Source of the DNA: Devosia sp. 2618
GTDB taxonomy: Bacteria > Pseudomonadota > Alphaproteobacteria > Rhizobiales > Devosiaceae
Direction of reading: 5' to 3'
DNA: 64,000 nucleotides
NCBI RefSeq assembly: GCF_040546815.1
Contig: NZ_JBEPOO010000001.1
Span: 3,348,001 to 3,412,000, forward strand
The notes under the pieces were generated by a model that was not told the origin of the DNA, ran no database searches, and worked only from the letters and a program-made list of their open reading frames with translations. This document shows, one piece after another, positions 24,945 to 32,943 of this stretch. Within the stretch, counting starts at the first letter, position 1; each line of letters begins with the position of its first letter. The position numbers and the translations under genes were made by a program.

Positions 24945-25903
24945 CGGGCCGATCTCCGCAACACTAGGAATATGAATACGATGCCACCGAGGAACTCGAT
25001 GATGATCGAAAGGGCGGTGTCGAACTCGAAGACGCGTTCGAGCAGGGTCTGGCCACCGACCAGGCAGATGATGGCCAGCAACACCGAGGCAGGCAGCACA
25101 TATTTGTGGCGGCTATTGCCGACCAGCGAATGGGCCAGCGTTGCCACCAGCAGGCCAAAGAAGGTGATCGGCCCGACCAGCGCCGTCGATACCGAGACCA
25201 GTACCGCAATCAGCGCCAGAATGATGACCACGGTGCGCTTGTAATCCACGCCCAGATTGATCGCCTGCGAGCGGCCGAGGCCGAGCACGTCATAGGTGTG
25301 CATGATGCGCCAGCCGATAGCGCTGACGGCCAGCACGATGATGCAGGATATGCCCAGCAGCGTCGGATCGGTGGTGGCAAAGCTGGCATACATGGTGTCC
25401 TGCAGCACGTTGAACGCGCCGGGATCGAGCATGCGCTGCATCAGGCTGCTGATCGAGCGGAACAGGATGCCAAAAACGATGCCAACCAGCACCAGCAGGT
25501 GCAGGCTCCGCTCCTCACCCAGAAACAGCCAGCGGAACAGGATCAGCGCGAACACCACCATGACGGCGACTTCGAGCACGAACTGGAACTGGGTATCGAT
25601 TGAGATCAGCGCGCCGATGCCAAAGAAGAACACCATGCCGGTCTTGATCAGCACATAGAGCGCGTCAAAGCCCATGATCGAGGGCGTCAGGATACGATTA
25701 TTGGTGACGGTCTGGAACAGCACGGTCGAGACCGCCACCGCATAGGCGACAAGGATCAGGCCGAGCAGTTTCTTGCCGCGGAACGACAGCACGAAGCTCC
25801 AGCTGCCCTTGGCGCCCAGCGTCATGAAACAGACGACCGAGATCACCGCGACGATGGTCAGGATGATCAGGACCAGCGCCGGCCGGGAGAGTTTAACTGG
25901 CAT
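24941..25903 (-). CDS. Siderophore ABC transporter permease (CeuC/YclO-like)
   Basis: This 320-residue FecCD-family permease has about nine hydrophobic segments. Typical motifs are TVLFQTVTNNRILTPSIMGF (about residues 60-79), LGLGRSQAINLGVDY and GPITFFGLLVATLAH. It overlaps the upstream permease gene by 11 bp and the ATPase gene by 4 bp. With its partner it forms the channel for an iron-siderophore complex. Confidence 0.9.
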   Translation of the reverse strand: MPVKLSRPALVLIILTIVAVISVVCFMTLGAKGSWSFVLSFRGKKLLGLILVAYAVAVSTVLFQTVTNNRILTPSIMGFDALYVLIKTGMVFFFGIGALISIDTQFQFVLEVAVMVVFALILFRWLFLGEERSLHLLVLVGIVFGILFRSISSLMQRMLDPGAFNVLQDTMYASFATTDPTLLGISCIIVLAVSAIGWRIMHTYDVLGLGRSQAINLGVDYKRTVVIILALIAVLVSVSTALVGPITFFGLLVATLAHSLVGNSRHKYVLPASVLLAIICLVGGQTLLERVFEFDTALSIIIEFLGGIVFIFLVLRRSAR

Positions 25904-26855
25904 GGCGACGGGTCCGCAGCAACAGGTAGAGGAAGATCACGCTGCCCACGACACCGACCACGACGCTGATCGGGATTTCGTAGGGGTAGCGGATCAGGCG
26001 GCCGACGATGTCGCAGATCATGACGAACGCGGCGCCCCCCACGGCCACCCAGGGCACGGTGCGGCGCATGTTGTCGCCGACGGTCAGGCTGACGATGTTG
26101 GGAATGATCAGACCCAGGAACGGGATCGAACCGACCGATACCAACACAACCGCACTGACGATGGAGACAATGATCAGGCCCAGGATCATCACATGCTTGT
26201 GGTTGAGGCCCAGATTGGTGGTGAAGTCGCGGCCCATGCCGGCGACGGTGAAACGATCAGCGGCGATATAGGCGATGACGCAGCAGACCAGCCCGAGCCA
26301 AAGCAGCTCATAGCGGCCACGCAGCACGCCCGAGAAATCGCCCATGCTCCAGGCCATCAGCGAGGCATTGAAACCCATGCGATAGGCGAAAAACGAGGTG
26401 AGCGAACCGATGACGCCGCCCAGCATGATGCCGACCAGTGGCACCAGCAGCACATCGCGTAGGGGCACGGCGCGCAGCACGCGCAAAAATAGCGCCGTAC
26501 CGGCCAGGGCAAATGCCGCGGAGATCAGCATCTTGCCCATCAAGGGCCAACCGGGCACGAAAATGGTGGCGACCAGAAAGCCGAGGCTCGCCGATTCCGT
26601 GGTGCCGGCGGTCGATGGCTCGACGAAGCGGTTGCGCACCACCATCTGCATGACGAGGCCGGCAATGGCCATCGAGGCGCCGGCCAGCAAAATGGCAAGG
26701 GTGCGCGGGATGCGGCTGATCAACAGCACCTGCATCGGCCGATCTTCGGCACTGGATGACAGCAGGGAGGCGATTGAAACATCGCTCACCCCGACAAAGA
26801 GACTGACAATCGCCAACCCGAGGGTGACGAAGATGGCTATGACCAGATATCGCAA
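25893..26855 (-). CDS. Siderophore ABC transporter permease (CeuB/YclN-like)
   Basis: This FecCD-family permease of about 320 residues has AGLVMQMVVRNRFVEPSTAG, AGMGRDFTTNLGL and GLIIPNIVSL. The start is uncertain. The frame is open back to an ATG at 26966, but that would overlap the binding-protein gene by 32 bp and translate through a strong terminator hairpin. A TTG at 26855 gives MRYLVIAIFVTLGL, which matches the N-terminus of YclN-type proteins, so it is preferred. The gene follows the binding-protein gene across the hairpin. Confidence 0.85.
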   Translation of the reverse strand: MRYLVIAIFVTLGLAIVSLFVGVSDVSIASLLSSSAEDRPMQVLLISRIPRTLAILLAGASMAIAGLVMQMVVRNRFVEPSTAGTTESASLGFLVATIFVPGWPLMGKMLISAAFALAGTALFLRVLRAVPLRDVLLVPLVGIMLGGVIGSLTSFFAYRMGFNASLMAWSMGDFSGVLRGRYELLWLGLVCCVIAYIAADRFTVAGMGRDFTTNLGLNHKHVMILGLIIVSIVSAVVLVSVGSIPFLGLIIPNIVSLTVGDNMRRTVPWVAVGGAAFVMICDIVGRLIRYPYEIPISVVVGVVGSVIFLYLLLRTRRHAS

Positions 26856-26880
26856 CCGGCTGCCCCAATCGGTGCCGTAG

Positions 26881-26914
26881 AAAAACGAGAACCCGGCAGC
26901 CTGGGGCTGCCGGG
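26881..26914 (-). terminator. Terminator-like hairpin after the siderophore-binding gene
   Basis: A perfect 10-bp stem, CCCGGCAGCC and GGCTGCCGGG with a 3-bp loop, is followed on the minus strand by TTCTCGTTTTT. It lies between the binding-protein gene and the permeases, so it probably lets only part of the transcripts continue. Confidence 0.8.
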
Positions 26915-26934
26915 AGAAGGCTTGTGGCCTAGGC

Positions 26935-27858
26935 TTAGCTGTTGAGCGCTGCCAGAACTTCGTCAAGCATCAGGGTGATGCCGGTATAGCCGTTCATTGT
27001 GATGTAGGCGGCCTGTGGATCAACGTAGACGACATGGCCTTCCTGAGCGGCCTTGGTCTGGTTGAACAGCTCGTTGTCGAGCAGGGCTGCAGCGGCGCCA
27101 GCGCTTTCGCCGGTGCCGGCATCGCGGTCGACCACAAAGACCCAATCAGGGTTCAGTTCGAGCAGGAATTCGAACGTAACGGCATCGCCGCCGTGATCGC
27201 CGTCCTTCACTGCGGCCAGAGCCGAAGGCATGCCGATTTCGTTGTAGATCCAGGAGACGCGCGAATCGGCGCCGTAAACGCCGAGCTTGCCGGCATTGGT
27301 GACGATGACGATGGCATTGCCCTTGCCTTCGGCAGCGGCTTTGACTTCGGCAACCTTGGCATCGAGCGTTGCGATCAGCTCATTGGCCTTGTCTTCGACA
27401 TCGAAGATCTCGCCCAGCGTCCGCAGGTTGGCTTCGAGACCACCGATGATGGCGCCATTGTTGACCGACAGGTCGACGGTTGGGAGGATGTCCTTGGCGG
27501 TTTCGTAGGCCTTGGCCGAACGACCAGAGACGAAATAGACGTCCGATTCCGACGCTGCGATGCCTTCAAAGTCTGGCTCGAACAGCGAACCGATCTTGAG
27601 GGCGTCGGCTGGCACGTCGCCAGCGAGATAGCCTGGAGCATTGGATGCTGGCACGCCGGCGACTGGAATACCCAGTGCAGCGAGGTTGTCGAACGAGGCC
27701 CAATCCTGCACCAGCACCTTGGCCGGAACGCCGGAAATCGTCGTTTCGCCCTGTGGGTGGGTGATGACCTTGTCCTGCGCCACGGCAGTCATGGCGCTGA
27801 AGGAAACGGCGCCGGCAACAAGGGCGGCGAACAGTGCGGGGGTACGGGTGAGCTTCAC
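26935..27858 (-). CDS. Siderophore ABC transporter substrate-binding protein (CeuA/YclQ-like)
   Basis: This protein of about 307 residues has the periplasmic_BP_2 fold and a signal peptide ending near AVAQDK (about residue 28). Features include VQDWASFDNLAALGIPVAGV (about residues 48-67) and NPDWVFVVDRDAGTG, both typical of the YclQ/CeuA/FatB branch. A GTG at 27858 is chosen because it opens a standard signal peptide (MKLTRTPALFAALVAG) and follows GGAAG; the frame extends 25 codons upstream with no signal-like sequence. It delivers ferric siderophore to the two permeases; the ligand is probably a catecholate or petrobactin-like compound. Confidence 0.88.
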   Translation of the reverse strand: MKLTRTPALFAALVAGAVSFSAMTAVAQDKVITHPQGETTISGVPAKVLVQDWASFDNLAALGIPVAGVPASNAPGYLAGDVPADALKIGSLFEPDFEGIAASESDVYFVSGRSAKAYETAKDILPTVDLSVNNGAIIGGLEANLRTLGEIFDVEDKANELIATLDAKVAEVKAAAEGKGNAIVIVTNAGKLGVYGADSRVSWIYNEIGMPSALAAVKDGDHGGDAVTFEFLLELNPDWVFVVDRDAGTGESAGAAAALLDNELFNQTKAAQEGHVVYVDPQAAYITMNGYTGITLMLDEVLAALNS

Positions 27859-27975
27859 GGAGGCTTCCAATCCAGGTTGTGAAAGGGAGCACGGCCAATT
27901 TATGACTGAGCTTATCCGGTTTCCTAACCGCATGGATGGGGGGAGTCAAAAGATAATATGACGCATCCGCTCATC

Positions 27976-28008
27976 AAAAATGGGCCGGCCGGACTAATCC
28001 GGCCGACC
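27976..28008 (-). terminator. Terminator of the copper-delivery operon
   Basis: An 11-bp stem (27983-27993 with 27998-28008, one G-U pair) with a CTAA loop is followed on the minus strand by CATTTTTG. It lies 9 bp after the SCO gene stop. Confidence 0.85.
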
Positions 28009-28016
28009 GATCAGGA

Positions 28017-28616
28017 TCAGGACTTGGCCAGCAGATTGCGCAGCTTACCGATGGCCGTCGCATTGTCTTCGCGATAGGCGATGGTGCCCTGGAACTGGCC
28101 CTTGGAATCGAGCAGGAAAACCGAGGCGGTGTGGTCCATGGTGTAGTCGCCGTCTTCGAGCGGCACCTTGGCGTAATAGACGCCCCAGCCCTTGGCGATG
28201 GCCGCGATCTGGTCTGGCGTACCGGTGACGCCGGTGATGCGGTTGCTGACCCAGCTGACATAGTCCGACAGGATTGCGGGGGTGTCGCGCTCGGGGTCGA
28301 TAGTGACGAAATAGGCGTGGAGGTTCTTGCCTTCGTCGCCAAGCGTTTCAAACCAGGCGCTCATTTCGGCGAGCGTCGTCGGGCACACTTCGGGGCAATG
28401 GGTGAAACCGAAAAACAGCGCCGAAGGATGGCCGACAAACATGGTCTGGTCGACCGGATTGCCGTTCTGGTCGACAAGGTTGAATGTCGCGGTGCCAAAG
28501 GTGCTGGCAACGGGCTGGGCAGGCTGGCGCAGCAGGAAGGTGGCGCCGATTGCGCCGGCGCCAATCACGGCAACCGCAACCCAGAGCCAGACACGAACAG
28601 TCTTGAGAGCGGCCAT
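28017..28616 (-). CDS. SCO1/SenC-family copper chaperone
   Basis: This 199-residue protein is anchored by one N-terminal helix (about residues 10-30) and has a thioredoxin-like periplasmic domain. The copper site is complete: HCPEVCP (about residues 73-79) and the distal His in YTMDHTASV. SCO proteins deliver or reduce copper for the CuA site of cytochrome c oxidase. The start overlaps the PCuAC stop by 1 bp, and both follow a DUF2946 gene, a typical copper-delivery operon. Confidence 0.92.
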   Translation of the reverse strand: MAALKTVRVWLWVAVAVIGAGAIGATFLLRQPAQPVASTFGTATFNLVDQNGNPVDQTMFVGHPSALFFGFTHCPEVCPTTLAEMSAWFETLGDEGKNLHAYFVTIDPERDTPAILSDYVSWVSNRITGVTGTPDQIAAIAKGWGVYYAKVPLEDGDYTMDHTASVFLLDSKGQFQGTIAYREDNATAIGKLRNLLAKS

Positions 28617-29101
28617 CAGTGATTGTGTCCTGCAGGGGTTGGCGCATCGGCGGCGGTCGATTCAACCGTCAGCGGCACCTCCACCGAGCCGGCTTTTTCA
28701 AAATTCAGCGTCACGTTGACGGTCTCGCCGAGCACGAAGGGCTGTTTGAGCTTCATGAACATGATGTGGTAGCCGCCCGGCGACAACACGACGGTTTCGC
28801 CGGCGCCGATCTCGATGCCATCGGACAGATGGCGCATCTTCATGATGTCGTTCTGCAGCGCCATTTCGTGGATCTGCGCATCGGCGGCGACGTCGGAGCT
28901 GACCGACACGAGACGGTCGGCTTCAGTGCCGGTATTTTCGATGGTCATGAAGCCACCGCCGACCGGGGCATTGGGCAGGGTGGCGCGCGAAAAGGCGCCC
29001 GAGATATTGAGCGCACCCTGATGGATGACATTGTCCTGGGAGAAGGCAGGCGTTGCGATAAGCAGAGCTGCAGCAAGGGCAGCATGGGCAAAACGGATCA
29101 T
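28616..29101 (-). CDS. Periplasmic PCu(A)C copper chaperone
   Basis: This 161-residue secreted protein has a signal peptide cleaved near AFSQDN (about residue 22) and the DUF461/PCuAC fold. The conserved copper ligands H(M)x10Mx21HxM are recognisable as IHEMALQNDIMKM and YHIMFM. The tail ends GHNH. It hands Cu(I) to cytochrome oxidase together with SCO. The ATG at 29101 opens the signal peptide; the frame extends upstream without support. It is 51 bp after the DUF2946 gene. Confidence 0.9.
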   Translation of the reverse strand: MIRFAHAALAAALLIATPAFSQDNVIHQGALNISGAFSRATLPNAPVGGGFMTIENTGTEADRLVSVSSDVAADAQIHEMALQNDIMKMRHLSDGIEIGAGETVVLSPGGYHIMFMKLKQPFVLGETVNVTLNFEKAGSVEVPLTVESTAADAPTPAGHNH

Positions 29102-29152
29102 GATGAATTCCGGTGTTTGAACAGGTCTGAGACGGCCGTGGGGCCGCAAGGG

Positions 29153-29533
29153 TCAGACCAGAACCGGCGGTCCGCGCGGCCCGCCGGGCGGGGCCAGCTG
29201 CACCGGGAAAAACCGGGCCGTATTCGGACGCGCGATGGCGGCGGGCGATGGGGTCAGTGGTGCAGTAAGCACGCCGAAAACGGGCAGCGCAATGTCGGTC
29301 TTGCCGACACCATTGGCTGGGCATTTGGCGACCAGCACATCGCGGTCGTTGCCCTCTGCGCCGATCGGATTGCACAGCACCCAACCGGCATCGAGCGTGA
29401 CATAGCCCAGTTGCTGAAACGCCACCTGGCTGGCACGCGCCTGATGCAGCGGCGCCAGCATGGTCAGCAGATAGATGGCCAGCACGGCGAGGGCCGTCCC
29501 GATCTCTCTGCTCATGGTGCGCTTGGTGTGCAT
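29153..29533 (-). CDS. DUF2946-family small envelope protein
   Basis: This 126-residue protein has one N-terminal hydrophobic segment (about residues 10-30) that may be a signal or anchor. Two cysteines (VLCNP and AKCPAN, about 19 residues apart) follow, and the C-terminus is Pro-rich and reads GGPRGPPVLV. DUF2946 genes usually sit beside copper genes in alphaproteobacteria; here PCuAC and SCO follow in the same direction. A copper-related role is inferred from that context only. Confidence 0.75.
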   Translation of the reverse strand: MHTKRTMSREIGTALAVLAIYLLTMLAPLHQARASQVAFQQLGYVTLDAGWVLCNPIGAEGNDRDVLVAKCPANGVGKTDIALPVFGVLTAPLTPSPAAIARPNTARFFPVQLAPPGGPRGPPVLV

Positions 29534-29589
29534 GGGACTTTCCTAAGCGGGATTGGCGACCCGCTCAATGGCCGCGTTGTCGCGGTTGG

Positions 29590-30501
29590 TTATATGCTCG
29601 GAACGTACGTCTCGCTGCACAGCGCGATGAAGCTTTTCATGGCGGCCGACAGGGGCGTTGATTTACGGCGGGCGACCAGCAATTGGCGCAGGGCCCATGG
29701 CTCGCCGAGCGGGGCGCAGACAAGGTCGGTGCCCGCGAGCAGATGCAGGCTCGTCGAGCGCAGGAAACCTATACCGAAACCGGCTTCGACCATGCGCACC
29801 AGCGCCGGAAAGCTTTCAACCCGCACATTTTCGACCAGCGGCTTGCCCATCTTGCGCGCAGCTTCACCCACCAGCCGATCGAGCGATCCGGCGTGGTGAA
29901 TACCGACGATGGGATAGTCGGTGACGCGGTCAAAACCGATATCGCGACGTGGCTCGATTTCGCCGGCCAGCGCATGATCAGGCGGCGCCAGCACCCAGAC
30001 GCGATCATCCTCGAAGGGTTTGATCTCGAACCGGGTGAAATCATAGTGGTCCGAGACGATGGCGATATCGGCGCGGCCCTCGTCCAGTGCCAACAACGCC
30101 TTCGCCGCGCCCATTTCCTGAATGTCGAGGTCGATGCCGCTGTGGCGCTTGGCGTAACGCGCCAGCAGTTCAGGCAAGCGACCGGTCAAAGCGGAACTGG
30201 TGCAGGCCAGACGCAGGCTGCCGCGCTGGCCGGTGCTGAAATCGGCCATGACGGCATCGAGATCGGCGATGGCGCGCAACACCGTGCGGCAGCCCTCGGC
30301 ATAGGCTTCGCCAGCAGTGGTCAGGCGCACGCCCTGCGCCGAGCGATCAAACAGCACCACGCCGAGACGGCTTTCGAGATCGGAGACGCGCCGGCTCACG
30401 GCAGACGAGGCTATGCCCTCGCGCTCGGCGGCGCGGCCAATCGAGCCGGTTTCGGCCAATAGCAGGATGAGGCGTGCCGTGACGCTGTCGAAAGGTGCCA
30501 T
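29590..30501 (-). CDS. LysR-family transcriptional regulator
   Basis: This 303-residue protein has an N-terminal helix-turn-helix (about residues 1-60; GSIGRAAEREGIASSAVSRR) and a LysR substrate-binding domain (about 90-295). GGAGATGGA lies just before the ATG at 30501; upstream in-frame codons have no ribosome-binding site. It lies 35 bp downstream of a TauE/SafE exporter gene on the same strand and may control it or be co-transcribed with it. Confidence 0.9.
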   Translation of the reverse strand: MAPFDSVTARLILLLAETGSIGRAAEREGIASSAVSRRVSDLESRLGVVLFDRSAQGVRLTTAGEAYAEGCRTVLRAIADLDAVMADFSTGQRGSLRLACTSSALTGRLPELLARYAKRHSGIDLDIQEMGAAKALLALDEGRADIAIVSDHYDFTRFEIKPFEDDRVWVLAPPDHALAGEIEPRRDIGFDRVTDYPIVGIHHAGSLDRLVGEAARKMGKPLVENVRVESFPALVRMVEAGFGIGFLRSTSLHLLAGTDLVCAPLGEPWALRQLLVARRKSTPLSAAMKSFIALCSETYVPSI

Positions 30502-30536
30502 TCCATCTCCCCAGATGATTGGCTCCATAAAAACCA

Positions 30537-31280
30537 TCACGCGCCGAAAGCCAAGGCGATGCCGCGCGAAAGATAGAAAATACCGATGGCCGTCACGACC
30601 CAGCGCGTCCAGCGTTTGAAATTGGCGTCGGTCAGCCGCTGCAGGATCCAGTGGCCCAGACTGGTGCCAGCGATGGCAAAAGGACCGGCCACCGCGACCC
30701 AGATCCATTCCGATCCCGACAGCACCATGGTGGCCTGCCAGTAGAACAGCACTTTGGAGAGATGGGAGATGACCTGCGTCGCCGACTTGGTGGCGATGAT
30801 GGCGCGGCGGTCCATATCGGTGCGGATAAAGAAAACATCGACGGTCGGCCCCGACACACCCACCGCCAGATTGAGCCCACCACCCAGCATGCCGCAGACA
30901 AAGGCATGGTGGGGCTTATTGGCATCAAGCTGCAGCCACGAGCGCGGAATCCAGACCAGGATCGGCATCATGCCGATGGCGATATAGACCGTCATCAGAT
31001 CGGGCGTATAGCGCAGCAGATACAACAGCAAAGCGGCCGTCATCAGACCCATGATGATGAAGCCCAGGCTGCGCCAGTTGATGTGGTGGCGCGAGAACCA
31101 GGCGCGCGAGCCATTGGCGATGATCTGGATCATGCCCTGCACGGCAATGGCGGTGCCGACCGGCAAAACAGCGAGCAGGATGGCCAGCAGGACCAGCCCG
31201 CCCGCCATGCCAAAAACGCCCGATAGCGTGCTCGTCAGGAAAACCGCCACGATCAGCGCGGCGGACACTAGCAGGGTCAT
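30537..31280 (-). CDS. TauE/SafE-family membrane transporter
   Basis: This 247-residue protein has about seven or eight hydrophobic segments and the two half-repeats typical of the TauE/SafE/YfcA family. Examples are GVFGMAGGLVLLAILLAVLP near the start and MLGGGLNLAVGVSGPTVDVF in the middle. Members export sulfite, sulfoacetate or other organosulfur anions. The LysR gene just downstream is the likely regulatory partner. Confidence 0.85.
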   Translation of the reverse strand: MTLLVSAALIVAVFLTSTLSGVFGMAGGLVLLAILLAVLPVGTAIAVQGMIQIIANGSRAWFSRHHINWRSLGFIIMGLMTAALLLYLLRYTPDLMTVYIAIGMMPILVWIPRSWLQLDANKPHHAFVCGMLGGGLNLAVGVSGPTVDVFFIRTDMDRRAIIATKSATQVISHLSKVLFYWQATMVLSGSEWIWVAVAGPFAIAGTSLGHWILQRLTDANFKRWTRWVVTAIGIFYLSRGIALAFGA

Positions 31281-31372
31281 TAGTTCATCCTCAACACCGC
31301 ATCGTCATGCGCCCGGGCGCGTGCCTTGGCCATGACGATTGCGGCATGAGGGGGTGCCGGAAGCCAGTGCGG

Positions 31373-32695
31373 TTAGCGGCTGCGGATCTGCGACTGCCCC
31401 AGCGCCGGGAAGTAATCCTGCGCCGTTGGGGCCAGCAATTCGGGAATATCGGCCAGCTTGACGGTCAGCAGATCCTCGGTGCATGCAAAGATCACATGCG
31501 GCAGATCGACCAGCGAAAACACCACCGTGTCGCCGGGCGCAAAGCGCAGGCCCAGATTTGTCGCGATCAGATCATCGATGCCGCATTCTTCGTCGAACTC
31601 GGCGTCCTCGCCCTTGGCGCGGTTGGCGACGACATAATCGATCAGCGTCTTGTCAGCGCCCCAGAAATACGTCTCCGGCGCCTCGAGCGCTGCGGCCTGA
31701 TCGACCGCGCTGCCGTAATCGTCAATGCTTTCGGTGGCGATCCAGTCATTGAAAATATAGGCCAGCGGCAGCGGTTCGCCGGTTTTGGCGTCGAGCACGA
31801 TGCTGCTGAAATGGTTGTCGGGATAGGCGCCGGTGCAATAGGTGCTGCCGCCTTCGGTCCAGCCCAGCACCGTGGGAGAGAGATAGGCGATCTCGACGTT
31901 TTCCTCGTCCCAGCCGGCCAGCGTGCCGGTCTCCATATTGATGGTATATTCATTGGCGCCAAAGCCGGCATAGACCTGGCTCAGGCAATCGAAGGCGAAG
32001 GAATTGAGCGTCGTGTGGCGGCGTTCGAGCGCCTGATTGGCCTGTTCCACCGACGAGCCATCCGAGAATGACAGGATGCGCGGGAAAGCGAACTTGGTGC
32101 GCGGATCGGTGACATAGCGATAGGTCGAGCCCTCCAGCGTTTGCTCGGGGCCGGTGGTGTAGGGAACTTCCATCTTGGCAAACATGTAAGGCGCGGTGTG
32201 CGGAGCAAAGATGGCGCCGGACGTGTAGGTCAGCGACTGTTCGCTGTCATAAAGCCCATATGGGGTGATCTCTGTGTCGTCCGACAGCGTGCGCGCGCCG
32301 ATCTGGGTCAGGGTGACATCGAAGCTCTTGCCGCCCTTGGCCTTGTCCTGCCAAGTGCCAGTCAGCGTCTTGCCATCGGCCGACGGCGTCAGTGTCCAGA
32401 TCGCGCCGATGGGCGTGTCAGTCACGTCGCCGTTCTCGTCCTGCACGCAGGTGGTCTCGGTGCAGGGCGCTTCCTCGGCCAGCTTGATCGCGCCATTGGC
32501 GCCATCCATCAGATCGAGCGGAATGTCGCCGCCCTTGTTGAGATAGCTATAGCGACCCACCAGATGCCCTGTGCTGGGGCTTGCCAGTTCAGCGAGGATC
32601 TCGAGTTTTCCCAGCGTGCCCTTGTAGACAATCGCATCGACTGCAAATGCAGGCGTCGTGGCGAGCAGGGCTGCGGCAAGGATAGCTAAGCGCAT
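31373..32695 (-). CDS. Secreted protein of unknown function
   Basis: About 440 residues. A clear signal peptide (MRLAILAAALLATTPAFAVD) starts at the ATG at 32695, which is chosen for that reason although the frame extends upstream into a repeat. The mature part is beta-rich and acidic. It has a Cys pair in CTETTCVQD and further cysteines in CLSQVY, CTGAY, CGIDDL and ACTEDL. The last 70 residues, with RFAPGDTVVFSLVDLPHV and LADIPELL, loosely resemble DUF3298/RsiV-like C-terminal domains, but I do not recognise the family with confidence. It is probably periplasmic. Confidence 0.75.
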   Translation of the reverse strand: MRLAILAAALLATTPAFAVDAIVYKGTLGKLEILAELASPSTGHLVGRYSYLNKGGDIPLDLMDGANGAIKLAEEAPCTETTCVQDENGDVTDTPIGAIWTLTPSADGKTLTGTWQDKAKGGKSFDVTLTQIGARTLSDDTEITPYGLYDSEQSLTYTSGAIFAPHTAPYMFAKMEVPYTTGPEQTLEGSTYRYVTDPRTKFAFPRILSFSDGSSVEQANQALERRHTTLNSFAFDCLSQVYAGFGANEYTINMETGTLAGWDEENVEIAYLSPTVLGWTEGGSTYCTGAYPDNHFSSIVLDAKTGEPLPLAYIFNDWIATESIDDYGSAVDQAAALEAPETYFWGADKTLIDYVVANRAKGEDAEFDEECGIDDLIATNLGLRFAPGDTVVFSLVDLPHVIFACTEDLLTVKLADIPELLAPTAQDYFPALGQSQIRSR

Positions 32696-32758
32696 GCGAT
32701 ATCTCCGATTTTTGCCGGAGATTAGCAGATCGGGAGAGGCTGCATAGGGTTGCTGGGA

Positions 32759-32874
32759 TACCCCCACCTAGCCTCCCCCTGATAGGGGGAGGAACCCGCG
32801 CGGTGAGTGAGCGCGATGGTGCCACGTCTCCGATCTGTCCCTCCCCCTTTTCAGGGGGAGGTTAGGTGGGGGTA
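32759..32874. repeat. Long palindromic repeat, family 1, copy B
   Basis: This copy has the same arms as the element at 23554 (TACCCCCACCTAGCCTCCCC and its complement) with a different core of about 50 bp. It lies in the gap between the secreted-protein gene and the ABC exporter. A short additional hairpin, CTCCCCCACGGGGGGAG, follows at about 32916. Confidence 0.9.
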
Positions 32875-32943
32875 CTCTTTAGAACCCCAAAGTCAGGAAG
32901 GATAACCCTCCCGGCCTCCCCCACGGGGGGAGGAGAAGACAGC

